Origin: UBA830 sp038146925
GTDB lineage: Bacteria; Pseudomonadota; Alphaproteobacteria; MPNO01; UBA830
Direction: 5' to 3'
Assembly (NCBI GenBank): GCA_038146925.1
Contig: JAYQSP010000001.1
Coordinates: 248,001 to 312,000, forward strand
Length of the DNA stretch: 64,000 nucleotides
Part shown: positions 26,252-35,740 of the stretch, one piece after another
Layout: each line of letters opens with the position of its first letter
How positions within the stretch are numbered: position 1 is the first letter of the stretch
Made by a program: the position numbers and the translations under genes
Notes under the pieces: generated by a model
Database searches by the model: none
What the model was told of the DNA's origin: nothing
The model's input: the letters and a program-made list of their open reading frames with translations, nothing else

Positions 26252-27428
26252 CTAGATCTTGTCCGCGAACATGGCGTTCACGCATTGCTCTTTGCGATCG
26301 CAGCGACAGTCGAGCTTGTTCATCACCGGGTATGTTTCCCGCTTTAACGTTTCCCAGAACTCGCTGACGTCGTAGTCGTAATACGCATCCCAGAAATCAC
26401 GCTCCTGAATGTTGCCCAGTGACATTTCGCGGAATTGCGGCGCGGAAGACTGGGAGCAGTGATACATGTATCCGTCGAAGCCGATCGTCGGGAAAACAAA
26501 GCGTGCGACGCAGGGCAATACCCGGCGCGGAACGACTTCGAATTTCGCATCCGTGTCAGGATAAGGGTTCTCGTCCGGGCAGTACTTCGCTCGCGAATCG
26601 TAGGGGCGATCCGGTTGAATATTTCACGTGCTTCCGCGCGTGACGGGATGATCGAGCCCTCCTCGCTTTCCATGCCTCGCGGAAGCTGCGGGAAAGTAAA
26701 ACGGATTAGATCCGCACCGACGGCCGAAATATCTCGGATGGCGTTCTCGATTTCCGAGGTATCGTTATTCAGCCGGGTCACCAGATAAGACACGCTCAGA
26801 TCCCGGGGGCGCTGTTCTCATCGCGTTTCGTCGAGATCCGCGAGAGGTTTTCCAGCACCTTGCTGTAAATGTCCGTCTTGGCAGTGACATCGTGCACCTG
26901 GTTATATTTTTCCGGCGAGCCGGCATCGATGCTAATGTTGAAATAGCTGGTTGCCGCGGCATTCGGATCCGCCAGCAGATCGACCAGCCTGTCTGAAATT
27001 CTGATCGCCTTCGTGTTAAAGCCGGTTATCTGTCCATTTGACTGTGCGGTATCGACCAGGTCGTCGATATGCTCATAGTTCAGAGGATCGGTCGCGTAGC
27101 CGGCGAAGATGATCTTCCCCACGCCGCCATGCGGACCGTTAGCGATTTGACCCATGATATCAATGTAGCGTTGCGGAGTAAGACGGTTGGGTGTTTGTGG
27201 AGATTGTCCGCCATAGCAGTAGGAGCAGGATAGCCAACAAATATTTTGACCTTTTAAGCGCCCAGGTTGGATCTCTACCTGATGGGGCACGATCGTTTTT
27301 TGTATGACCTGCTCTATGAATTGATCTTTGTTGGCCACATAGGGCACTTCGTAGGAGTAACGCGCCTCAATGTCTTGTGGCGCTTCGTTACTTTGGACCA
27401 TGACCGAGCTCGGTGTTAGCGATGACAT
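26252..27428 (-). pseudogene. Radical SAM protein, split by two frameshifts
   Basis: Three consecutive frames make up one ~390-residue radical SAM enzyme. Frame one (from ATG 27428) has the 4Fe-4S motif Cys64-x3-Cys68-x2-Cys71. Frame two begins at about 26802-26809 (C/G run, one base lost; repaired reading Asp-Leu-Ser-Val-Ser-Tyr-Leu-Val). Frame three begins near 26590 (one G lost; repaired reading Glu-Ala-Lys-Tyr-Cys-Pro). It ends with a cysteine-rich tail (Cys-Arg-Cys-x5-Cys) that could bind an auxiliary cluster, as in SPASM-type proteins. Substrate unknown. It is the first gene after the AT-rich patch. Confidence 0.83.
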
Positions 27429-27622
27429 TTGTCACTCTTGACAAAGAGAAAAGTACCGACCTTTGGAAATAAAATTTCCGAGACGATCGGGATTTTGTTG
27501 AGGAACTGAAGCATAAAAAATCACAGAAAAATTTTTGCGCCTATGGCATTATATTGTTCGGAGCGGAGAGCGAGTATTGTTTAATTATTCGAATATAGAG
27601 ATATATCGCGAACTTATATATG
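27429..27622. other. AT-rich gap between radical SAM and cupin genes
   Basis: This is the only sizeable break (194 bp) in the middle of the minus-strand train, and it is strongly AT-rich. A TATAAT lies on the minus strand at 27553-27548, about 120 bp upstream of the radical SAM start, with no good -35 element at the usual distance. It could be an internal promoter, but that is weakly supported. Confidence 0.25.
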
Positions 27623-28390
27623 CTATTTATTTTGAATGTGCTCAACATCTATCCTCCCGTTTTCACGATCAAAATCGTCTGCGACCCGCACCACATCATC
27701 AAGTTCTGCGGTAGACACCTCATACAGACAAATATCTGTCTTGGCTATCAGTCGATGAAGCGTTCGGGGAGGAATGTGAACCAATTGCATTGGCTCCAGA
27801 TCCTGTGTCGAGAGGCTTTCATTGCGGAGCGATCCTCGACCTCACCATTGGATTGGAAAAATCAGGTTTGCTCGACCTTCAGTTAGTAAAAACGTTTCCT
27901 CTTTCCTTTCATGGTACTGAAGGCTTGTTTGATACCCGGCTGTTATTCGAATTTCTTTAAGAGCATAGCTGGGATGCAGGACGTTTAACCAGAGTTCCTG
28001 TCCCCAGGGTTTTTTGACTTTGTAGGGGTCATCAACCCTGACAACGTCAAAACTGGGTTTTTCACAATTATTTTCCAAGACGCCTGCGATCAGAAGGGCG
28101 GCTTCCGAGCCTGTCGGCTCAAGTTTCATATTATTTCTGTTGCTATATATGACATCTCCAGGCCCCAAATAAACGGTATCACCGTCGTCAAATTTTAATT
28201 CAAAACCTCCCTTATTGAGACAAATCACATTGTAATTTGATAGTCGGTTAAAATTTAAAAAATCCCCTTCATAAATAATCGCATGAAAAAATCCGTAATT
28301 TTTTTCATTCAGTACGTTTATTTTATCAGAAAAATCGTGCAGATTTAAAAGTTCTATATTTCCAAGATATTTCTTGTGTTCCATTTTCAA
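27623..28390 (-). pseudogene. Two-domain cupin protein interrupted by in-frame TGA
   Basis: The ORF from 28390 stops at a TGA (27844-27842), but the same frame continues for 72 codons to TAG at 27623 with obvious protein character. Residues before the stop include Gln-Tyr-His-Glu-Arg-Lys-Glu-Glu (metal motif). After the stop come His-Ile-Pro-Pro-Arg-Thr-Leu-His-Arg (second metal motif) and Tyr-Glu-Val-Ser-Thr-Ala-Glu-Leu-Asp-Asp-Val-Val-Arg, typical of mannose-6-phosphate-isomerase-like cupins. The full product would be ~255 residues, with an additional N-terminal cupin-like domain. The stop could be a CGA-to-TGA change. Composition is AT-rich, like the neighbouring glycosyltransferase. Confidence 0.7.
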
Positions 28391-28392
28391 AA

Positions 28393-29637
28393 TTACTTTG
28401 AAGGCGAATTTTGTTCTGTCGATGATGTGGCGTTAATAGCTGCCGCGTACTCCTCCGAGACTCTCTCAATTCTGAAGTGGTCGAGATACCGCTGGTAGCC
28501 GCCGCTGCTTTTTTTTCGCCATAAATCATTGTCCGATAAAAGGAGGATTATGCTCGACGCAAATCCCTCAAGATCGTCGGTATCCACGCTAAATCCTCCC
28601 TCGTCTTCGTTCATAACTTCGACCGTTCCACCGATTCGAGTAGAGACAACCGGTACCCCGTGTGACATAGCTTCAATAAGGGTTAGACCGAACGACTCGA
28701 AGGCCTGTGCGGAGACTACCACCACAGAAGATTCTTCTATCAGTTCATGTTTGTCGATCCAGAACCCCTCGACGTGCACCGCAGCATGCAAATTTAGCTC
28801 ATCGACAAAATCTTTTACTTGATCAACCTCTTCTAAGTGTCCGAAACCCGAAATGACAAGATGAACTTCTGGGATGGCTTTTCTTACGCGCGTGAAGGCT
28901 TCGAGAAGAAATCGATGCCCCTTTCGGGGCTCATAGGTTCCGAGCATTGAAACTATTGGACTTTCTGCGGGGATTGAGAGTCTCTCCCTGAGGGTGTTTG
29001 GTGTGCCAGTCTGTGCCGGTGGGCATTCCGTTCCATTATAAATGAACCCGATTTTACTTGAGTTAGACATGGATGGCCTAACACGTATAGTCTCTGCGCA
29101 CGCCTTAGACGTCGATAAAAATTTTTTAGTAGACCTCTCAACCGCAGCGTCGATACGATTCTCTATAAATCCCTCCCACCATCGGACTGGGACAGCGAGG
29201 TTATGGAAATTGTGAATTGATTTCTCGCGTTTTACGTCGTGAGCCCAGACTATTGCTGCCGCCCGGCAAGTCTCGCCGCCCGGATACCCACCATTGACTA
29301 TGAGCAATCTATCTGGGCAGATTTTATTAAAAATCTGGTGTAGTTGAGGGATGTAAGATAGAAAAAAAATATACCTTAGCCCAACAGTGAGCGCTTTTCC
29401 TACAACTCTCGGAAGGCTATTCGTCCAGCGCATCACGTTCCATTGCAGTGGTATCCGATGCGCGATGACTGCGCACTCGCGACGCAGATTGCGGCGGATC
29501 ACTCTCAAGCCGGGATGGGCTTGGTTACATATCAGGATCAGTTCGTCGTCATCGTTTGGCCAGTAATTAATCAGATTCGTCAAAAAGGTATCCAGGCCGC
29601 CAGCATAGGCGTTTTCGGTAAAGATCGCTATTTTCAT
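28393..29637 (-). CDS. Glycosyltransferase, GT4 family (GT-B fold)
   Basis: A 414-residue glycosyltransferase. The C-terminal domain has Leu-Gly-Thr-Tyr-Glu-Pro-Arg-Lys-Gly-His and the Glu-x7-Glu nucleotide-sugar motif (Phe-Glu-Ser-Phe-Gly-Leu-Thr-Leu-Ile-Glu-Ala). The gene is visibly richer in A+T than most of the train, as is the cupin gene directly downstream, suggesting the pair came from a different donor. The start overlaps the sulfatase-like stop by 4 bp, so it is still translated as part of the train. Confidence 0.87.
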   Translation of the reverse strand: MKIAIFTENAYAGGLDTFLTNLINYWPNDDDELILICNQAHPGLRVIRRNLRRECAVIAHRIPLQWNVMRWTNSLPRVVGKALTVGLRYIFFLSYIPQLHQIFNKICPDRLLIVNGGYPGGETCRAAAIVWAHDVKREKSIHNFHNLAVPVRWWEGFIENRIDAAVERSTKKFLSTSKACAETIRVRPSMSNSSKIGFIYNGTECPPAQTGTPNTLRERLSIPAESPIVSMLGTYEPRKGHRFLLEAFTRVRKAIPEVHLVISGFGHLEEVDQVKDFVDELNLHAAVHVEGFWIDKHELIEESSVVVVSAQAFESFGLTLIEAMSHGVPVVSTRIGGTVEVMNEDEGGFSVDTDDLEGFASSIILLLSDNDLWRKKSSGGYQRYLDHFRIERVSEEYAAAINATSSTEQNSPSK

Positions 29638-31388
29638 TCCGCGGGCCGGCTTCGGGTCTCGGCGATGGCTTTTCTGCCCAGATCTCCAAAACCTCTCACG
29701 ATTCGTGCATCCGGAATTTCCGGTATTTCGGCCATGCGCCGGGCGATCGCCGCTTCCAAAAGCGGTACTGACGGATGATCCGGGGCATAGATATTCCGGT
29801 GTTCGCCCGGGTCCTCTGTCAGATCGAAAAGCTGCGGACCGTCAGGGCTGAACGTGTCGGCGGGATCGCGCCATTCCTGCCACAGAAGCTTATGCGTTAG
29901 GCTTCGGGCCGCGAAGTACAGTGGACGATGCTCGAACAGACAATTGCCGCCGTAGAACGTCTCCATCACCACAACTTTGCGTTCCGTCGCCGCTGGAGAA
30001 TCGGCAGGCGCGCCCACCCAGCCCTCTGCGGCGGGAATGCCCGCCATCTCTGCCAACGTCGGCGCAACGTCTTGGATGGTATTCAGCCCGGTCAGACGTT
30101 TCGGCGTCGTGCCCTTGCGCCGAAAAATCATCGGCACTCTGGTGCTGTGCTCGTAAAGCAAAAAATAGTGACCGAGATCGCCGTGATCGCCGAGTTCTTC
30201 GCCATGGTCGCCACACACCATCACGATGGTGTTCTCGGCAAGGCCGAGTTCGTCCAACGAATCGACAATTCGACCGATCTGTTCGTCGGTCCAGCAGACC
30301 GCCGCGTCGTAAAGGGCGGCTGCTTGTTTCTGAGTCTCGGGCTTCTCTGCCCTCGGGTGCCGAAAGACCAGGGCGGCGTCGTCGGTTGGCGGGTATCCTA
30401 GCCGATCGAGATATCCAGATGTCTGTCGATACCAGCGCTTCCCGTATCCCGACACATAGGGAACATGCGTATCCATGAAGTGACACCAGATCAGGAACGG
30501 TTTGTCGGATGGCGCTTCGCGCAAGGTCGCGATCGTCTTGTCGGCAAGCGAACCGGCATCGACATACTGTCGGAACCGCGCGGAACGCCCCGATGCCAGG
30601 GACGGCTTTAGCATCGCGACGATGCGGTTTACGGCGCGGAACACAGCTTCCTGAACAAGGCGCCGAAACGGACGGAACAGCCGCCACTCGCCCGCCAGCC
30701 ATTCGTGCGGCGCTGGTACTTTGGACAGATGACGCTCCACGTAACGTGCCGGGTCCGCCTCAAACTCCGTTCGGTGCCGGTCTATCAGTCTTTTCACCCG
30801 GATCGGATCGTAGCCTTCGTTCACCAGCTGCGAATGGGGAAAATCCCGCTGGTATTCCTCGTTTCGTTCGCTTCTGATCGAGAAATAGGCATCCGTGTCA
30901 TCGAACAATTTTCGAACTGCCGGCGCCACGACTGACATCATCTCGTCGTGACTGAGTTCGCCCTGATGATATCCCGTGAGCGAATTACGCATTGTCGCGA
31001 CGGCGACCCCGACAAGGGTGTTGGGAACAAACAGCTGGAGTTCGCTGTCGAGTCCGTCGCCATACCCAAAATAGGTGTTCACCCAGTGCAGGGTGCTGAT
31101 AGCGGTGGTGCGATACCCATTCGCCCGGAATTGCTTGAATATCGTGTCGGGGCGCCCCGTCGCGCCGGCATCAAAACCGCTAAGCGAAAGCGGAGCTGTC
31201 GACGTAAACAGCTGCACTGCTGCACTTTGCGTGAAGGTACTCAGCGACAATGCCGTGTCGCAGACGACGGCGTCCTTCGCCAGGCGCTCTAATGTGGGCG
31301 TGGTCGGACGATGATATCCGTGAAGCGATGTCCGGTCGGCACGCAGCGCATCAACCGTCAGCATGAGAATATTGGGTTGCGAGGTCAC
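29634..31388 (-). CDS. Sulfatase/alkaline-phosphatase-fold protein lacking the formylglycine Cys
   Basis: A 584-residue protein with the sulfatase-family metal sites: Leu-Thr-Val-Asp-Ala-Leu-Arg-Ala-Asp-Arg at the N-terminus (Asp13) and Gly-Asp-His-Gly-Glu-Glu-Leu-Gly-Asp-His-Gly later. At the nucleophile position, where true sulfatases have Cys or Ser in a Cys-x-Pro-Ser-Arg motif, this protein has Ser-Thr-Phe-Thr-Gln-Ser, with Thr53 aligning to the Thr nucleophile of phosphoethanolamine/phosphoglycerol transferases. No signal peptide is evident. It directly follows the phosphoramidate-type genes, so a phospho(ramidate) transfer or hydrolysis role is a reasonable guess, not shown. Confidence 0.75.
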   Translation of the reverse strand: MTSQPNILMLTVDALRADRTSLHGYHRPTTPTLERLAKDAVVCDTALSLSTFTQSAAVQLFTSTAPLSLSGFDAGATGRPDTIFKQFRANGYRTTAISTLHWVNTYFGYGDGLDSELQLFVPNTLVGVAVATMRNSLTGYHQGELSHDEMMSVVAPAVRKLFDDTDAYFSIRSERNEEYQRDFPHSQLVNEGYDPIRVKRLIDRHRTEFEADPARYVERHLSKVPAPHEWLAGEWRLFRPFRRLVQEAVFRAVNRIVAMLKPSLASGRSARFRQYVDAGSLADKTIATLREAPSDKPFLIWCHFMDTHVPYVSGYGKRWYRQTSGYLDRLGYPPTDDAALVFRHPRAEKPETQKQAAALYDAAVCWTDEQIGRIVDSLDELGLAENTIVMVCGDHGEELGDHGDLGHYFLLYEHSTRVPMIFRRKGTTPKRLTGLNTIQDVAPTLAEMAGIPAAEGWVGAPADSPAATERKVVVMETFYGGNCLFEHRPLYFAARSLTHKLLWQEWRDPADTFSPDGPQLFDLTEDPGEHRNIYAPDHPSVPLLEAAIARRMAEIPEIPDARIVRGFGDLGRKAIAETRSRPAE

Positions 31389-31401
31389 CTGGGTCTAAAT
31401 T

Positions 31402-32184
31402 TCAGTTCTGCCGGGTGATGTCGAAAAAATCGGAGATCGTACCGTCGGCCAGCTTCGCCGCGTAGAGTTCGTAGTCTTCGACCGTGTCCACTTCCAGCCA
31501 GCCGCCATCGACCGGCACGGCGCGCAGCGCATGCTTGGCTGAAATCAACTTGGACAACAGATCTGTCATATAGGCCTGCTCAGCCGGCCGTCCCGACAGA
31601 TCCGCGTCGCGCAGGGCGGCGTATCCTTCGCGCAGGGCCGCGACGCCGTGCCCTTTGAACCTCATCAGACCGATATACTGCGCCTCAATCTGCTCGTACG
31701 ATTCCGGGCGCTGGCCGATCTCCAGAATGTCGCCGTTCCTGTCTATACGAAGCGTTTCGGCATCGCTTAACGGATCGGCAAAGCGCTGTTCCCAAAGCGT
31801 GTGCCATTGCCGGTCCACGACGACCGATATATCGGCTTCACTGTCCAGAAGCGCCCGCAGAACCCGGGGCTCGTAGACAATATCGGAGTACGCCACGATC
31901 ATGTCGCTGGCGAATTTCGCCTCGGCGCTGAAAAGCGATTCCACCATGTTCGTTTCCGCCCAAAGCGGGTTCTCCACGCACTCCCAACCGGGACTTTCGA
32001 GCATTTCGCCCAGATAACCGGTAACGACGACAATGTTGGTGATGCCGCAGGTCCGAAGCGTACCGATCTGGTGGTTCAGCAGCGTTCTGTCGCCGAGCTC
32101 GGTCAGGCATTTGGGGCAGGAATCGGTATAAGGATGAAGCCGGCTACCGCGTCCGGCAGCGAGGATGATGGCAGTTATAGCCAA
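31402..32184 (-). CDS. Nucleotidyltransferase, candidate L-glutamine-phosphate cytidylyltransferase (Cj1416 type)
   Basis: A 260-residue GT-A fold nucleotidyltransferase with Leu-Ala-Ala-Gly-Arg-Gly-Ser-Arg-Leu at the N-terminus, Pro-Lys-Cys-Leu, and the Asn-Pro-x5-Asn-Met-x2-Ser-Leu block shared by LicC/PntC-like cytidylyltransferases. By itself this could be a choline-phosphate or aminoethylphosphonate enzyme. Its three upstream neighbours match the Campylobacter jejuni phosphoramidate genes Cj1415, Cj1418 and Cj1417, so the best call is the Cj1416 role: CTP plus L-glutamine phosphate to CDP-L-glutamine. It overlaps the amidotransferase gene by 10 bp. Confidence 0.75.
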   Translation of the reverse strand: MAITAIILAAGRGSRLHPYTDSCPKCLTELGDRTLLNHQIGTLRTCGITNIVVVTGYLGEMLESPGWECVENPLWAETNMVESLFSAEAKFASDMIVAYSDIVYEPRVLRALLDSEADISVVVDRQWHTLWEQRFADPLSDAETLRIDRNGDILEIGQRPESYEQIEAQYIGLMRFKGHGVAALREGYAALRDADLSGRPAEQAYMTDLLSKLISAKHALRAVPVDGGWLEVDTVEDYELYAAKLADGTISDFFDITRQN

Positions 32185-32831
32185 AACGCCCCCTGCCCGA
32201 TCAAGCTCTCAAACAGGAGGCGATCCGTCGTCGGCGCTCCCCTTCTTTCCGGATGCCACATAATTGCCGCGACAGGCAAAGTGCCATGGTGAAAAGCTTC
32301 GATGTTCCCGTCTTCGTCACGCGCCGTGATGATCAGGTCTTCAGCCAGCCCGTCGAGAGGTATCGTCATTTCATGGAAGGAATTTACCGACGCTTCCGTT
32401 CCGTAAATTTCGGCAAACGCTCCTGATAACGAAACAGCATGGTCGCAGCCAACATGATTGTCGATCGCGGTTAATCGGCCTCCAAAATGCAAGTTTATTG
32501 CCTGTAACCCCCGGCAGATGCCGATGGTCGGGATCCCCGTCGATTTCGCGTAATCGAGAACTTTTTTTTCTGTCAGATCACGCTGTGTACCTTTTCCCGG
32601 GTCGTCGCCGCCTGTCAGAACGAACAAATCGGGATCGAGGCTGTCGAAATATTCATCGGGATCGCCAAGTCCGTTGGGTATGGGCAAAGAACTCATACCC
32701 CAATCTTCCAGCAGATTCACCCAGTCATGACTGAGTGAATCACGACGTTCGCTATATCCTTGCGCTTCCGTAATTCGCATCGTCAGCGCAATTCGCGGCC
32801 GGCGGTTTTCCCGGGTGCGACCCTTGTCCAT
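32175..32831 (-). CDS. Class I glutamine amidotransferase-like hydrolase, candidate gamma-glutamyl-CDP-amidate hydrolase (Cj1417 type)
   Basis: A 218-residue class I amidotransferase fold protein of the peptidase C26 type, with nucleophile Cys106 in Gly-Ile-Cys-Arg-Gly-Leu-Gln and His193/Glu195 in Trp-His-Pro-Glu-Arg. There is no partner synthase domain, consistent with a stand-alone gamma-glutamyl hydrolase. In the Campylobacter capsule pathway the Cj1417 enzyme cleaves CDP-L-glutamine to cytidine diphosphoramidate and glutamate. The start codon directly follows the TAG of the glutamine-kinase-like gene. On its own it would be annotated as a gamma-glutamyl-GABA hydrolase; the neighbourhood decides the call. 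Confidence 0.78.
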   Translation of the reverse strand: MDKGRTRENRRPRIALTMRITEAQGYSERRDSLSHDWVNLLEDWGMSSLPIPNGLGDPDEYFDSLDPDLFVLTGGDDPGKGTQRDLTEKKVLDYAKSTGIPTIGICRGLQAINLHFGGRLTAIDNHVGCDHAVSLSGAFAEIYGTEASVNSFHEMTIPLDGLAEDLIITARDEDGNIEAFHHGTLPVAAIMWHPERRGAPTTDRLLFESLIGQGAFWL

Positions 32832-35187
32832 CTATCGACCCTTTACCGTTCGGTTCGCCGCGTTCAGTTCGATCACCCCGCCTTCAAAGAGTTCGCCAAA
32901 CAGGCGTTCGCCGCATCCGATCGCCGCCGGCAGGCCGAATTCCGCGCACCGGATCGCCATATGCGAATTGGTGCCGCCGTGTTTGGTGATCAATCCCGCG
33001 ATATCGTGCGAGAAAATCCAGTCGTATCCGGGATCCGCGCTTTCGATCAGAACGATACTGCCGTTCAGGTCGACGACTTCGTTGCGGCTCAGCGCGATGC
33101 CTCTTCGCGGTGACGGTTTTGTTCGTAATAAATGTCGGCTGACCGCACAGCGGACGTACCACGTCGAGATCGTCCGGCTCCACGATCAGGTGGGGAAACC
33201 GAAGCGCCCGGGCGAGGATGTGGGCCGATTTACCTTCGGCTGCGCGCTTTTCAAGTTCGCGCGGATTCTGCCGTTCTTCCAGTATTTCGCCTATCGACAG
33301 GTGCGAGACGTCTTCGCGGGCCAAACCGTTTTCCTCCGCCCAACCGGATACCAGCGAAAGGGCGTCGCTGATGCCGCGGGTAAAAGCAAACTTCGCCTCT
33401 TCGCGCGCCGTGAGAGCCGCCGAAATATAGCTCAGAAGTCCTTCGGCCCCCGTGCCGATACCCGCCTCGGCGAGCGCGGCATCGATTGCACGCCCCTGCG
33501 CCGCGCCCAGCCGGAACTGGGGGTGCGCAGGAATTCCACGGGTATTCTGCCCTAGATACAGCTCCGGGCGTTCGTCATACCGCCATGACAGAATGTCGTA
33601 TGTGCCCGGTCTCAGATGTCCGTACCGTGCCAGGAATTCTTCTTGGGATTGATGTCCGGTCGTGACGGATGCCATTGCATTGACGACATCTGTCGCGATC
33701 GTACTGATGCCCAGCATGAAATTTTCGGCGTCTTCGGAGCTGAATATGCCCATAGAGACCAGCGATCGCAGAAACGACATGCCGATAAACGCGTGACGCG
33801 CCAGGATCGCAAACGGCAAAGTGCCGTCGTTAGCCGTCCGCGCCAACAGCGTCTCGACTTGCGTCAGGCGATCCGAGCCGGATGGAGGTCTCGGTTCATG
33901 CAGCAGCCGTCGAGGTCGCTCCGCCAGTTTTCTGATGCCTTCGGCGCCGCGTTGCAGATGCCGCGCGGTCAATTCGGTGAGCGCGTCCTTCCAGTCGGCC
34001 GCCTCCGACCGGGTTAATCCCGCGTCGGTATAACGGTCAATGGCCCGGTCAAATACGAGATCGCGGCAGGTAATCGCAATTTCAAACTCGATCTTGTCGT
34101 GATGCTGGGGAAACTCCGCAAGCCGGTCCAGCGCAATATTCACGATCCGATCCGCAAGGCCCTGCTCAATATTGTCGGGCAGGAAAGAATTCACGCTGGC
34201 ACGGACATCGATATAGGGGCGGCCCGCGAAGGTTTGCATCAGGGGCTGGTGGACGTCCCGGTATCCCATCTCTGAACGGGCGATCGCCCAGACGCGATCC
34301 GTTATAAGGCGGCGGTACAAAGATTCCGCGAGGCGCCGCGGCGTCGTTCCGATCATTTCGGCTGGATTCCAGTCCGGCATTTCGCCGAACATCGTGGTGG
34401 TGCCGGCGAGTCCGGGCTGAGGCTGTTGCAGATCTTTGACTTCCCGGCGCACCGCCGCGATAGCGCCGTTTATCTCGGCATCTTCCAGCTTTTGCCAGCG
34501 CCGTTCCGCCGCAAGCGGCCTTACCTGCAGAACGAAAACGTCAAGTTCGGGGGTCACGCAAAACTCGATATCCAGTCGTTCCGAACCGGTAACCCTCTCT
34601 ATCTCCCGTACCGCGTCGATAATGGCCCGCATCCTCGGAGAGTGCAGCGCGTCGGGATTGGATCGGTGAACGAGAACCATTTTACTGACCGCGCCGGACG
34701 TCACGGTATCGGTGCGGCCGGTGTAATCGTCGTAATCGATCACATAGTACGGGCTGCCCGTATCGAGATCCCGGGTCAGCACGACGCCGGCAAGTTCGAC
34801 ATTTTCAATCATCGGCTGGATCAGCACCTGCTGATCGTCCGTTATTCGGTCGTAAGACTGGATCACTTGGTTCACCGCGCTGCGAACGGCTTCCGCCTGC
34901 GGAGCGACGTTCGTGACGCTTTCGAAGCGGCCGGCGTTGGATGTTTCCGCCCCGTCTTCCTCGGTACTGGAAGACCGTATCGCCAGTGGTCCGTCGCCAA
35001 ATCGCTCGACAATCCGGTTCACGATTTCGGATTCCGAATGCCGCCATTCCTTCACGGTGAGGATGATTTGCTCACACAGCAGAGCCTTGGTGAGAAGCGG
35101 CATAAGCGTTCCGAGTGTCTCCGCCTTAGTGCCGAACCGGAACACGGCAGCATGATCGCCGCGGCTGGGGGCGCTGGTCGCGGTCAC
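32832..35187 (-). pseudogene. PEP-synthase-like ATP-dependent kinase, candidate L-glutamine kinase (Cj1418 type), frameshifted
   Basis: An ~784-residue protein with an N-terminal ATP-grasp domain like PEP synthase/PPDK (Gly-Pro-Leu-Ala-Ile-Arg-Ser-Ser-Ser-Thr-Glu-Glu-Asp at ~70-82) and a C-terminal phospho-carrier domain with the swivelling histidine (Thr-Lys-His-Gly-Gly-Thr-Asn-Ser-His-Met-Ala-Ile-Arg). The last ~90 residues are in a second frame, with the switch at about 33102-33106. Removing one A restores Val-Thr-Ala-Arg-Gly-Ile-Ala-Leu. The repaired stop (TAG 32834-32832) abuts the next ATG. Cj1418 of Campylobacter has this architecture and phosphorylates L-glutamine. Confidence 0.8.
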
Positions 35188-35698
35188 AGCGCTTGTGCCT
35201 TTGAAAGAATTGTTTTTGCGATACCCGTGAATTCCTGAAGGTCAGCGCGGTTGTCGATGACTAGGTCCGGATGTTCCGGAGGCGTATAGGGGATATCGAC
35301 TCCCACGACATTCCTGATCTCGCCCAGCCGGGTGCGCTCGTACAGGTCTTTCTTCGAACGCGTCGCCAGGATATCCAGAGGCACGTCGACGAAGACTTCG
35401 AAATAGTCGCGAAACCGCCGTCTGTTTTCCCGCAACAGATCCGGGAACGAAGATATGGTGCAGCACACGACGTTGATATCCTGCCCGTTCAGCCATTCGC
35501 ACAGGGCGGTGATCTCTTCCGCAACCGTCCTGCGCCCGGCGGGCGTATAGTCTTGCGGATCTTCCCGGTCGCGTAGCCGGCGAACGTCGTCCCCGTCGAC
35601 CAGGACGGCGGCGGATTCATCTCCCGCCATAATTCCAGAACGGCCCGTCCGATACTGGTTTTGCCCGCCCCGGACAGACCGGTGATCCAGATCACCAT
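35184..35698 (-). pseudogene. CysC-like kinase, candidate cytidine diphosphoramidate kinase (Cj1415 type), frameshifted
   Basis: The frame from ATG 35698 opens with Trp-Ile-Thr-Gly-Leu-Ser-Gly-Ala-Gly-Lys-Thr-Ser, a Walker A loop of the APS-kinase fold. After ~30 residues the coding sequence moves to another frame (Val-Leu-Val-Asp-Gly-Asp-Asp-Val-Arg), which continues to TGA at 35184. The switch is in a GGCGGCGG tract at 35606-35613, where one base seems lost. The repaired length is ~171 residues. A more typical cysC lies at 52.4 kb beside sat, so this copy need not serve sulfation. In C. jejuni the CysC-like Cj1415 phosphorylates the ribose of cytidine diphosphoramidate. Confidence 0.78.
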
Positions 35699-35740
35699 GC
35701 TTGCCGCCGCAGCCGGGTAACGCGGTCAACGCTGTCCCGA

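Noticed and set aside
27842..27844. Selenocysteine codon
   Set aside because: No family precedent for selenocysteine at this position in these cupins, no convincing downstream SECIS-like hairpin, and TGA is used freely as a stop in neighbouring genes.
31402..35187. Phosphonate or phosphocholine pathway
   Set aside because: The cytidylyltransferase motif would allow it, but no PEP mutase, phosphonopyruvate decarboxylase or choline kinase is present, while all four phosphoramidate-type genes are.
35184..35698. Second housekeeping APS kinase
   Set aside because: It is far from sat, embedded in the phosphoramidate-type cassette, and a better cysC stands next to sat at 52.4 kb.
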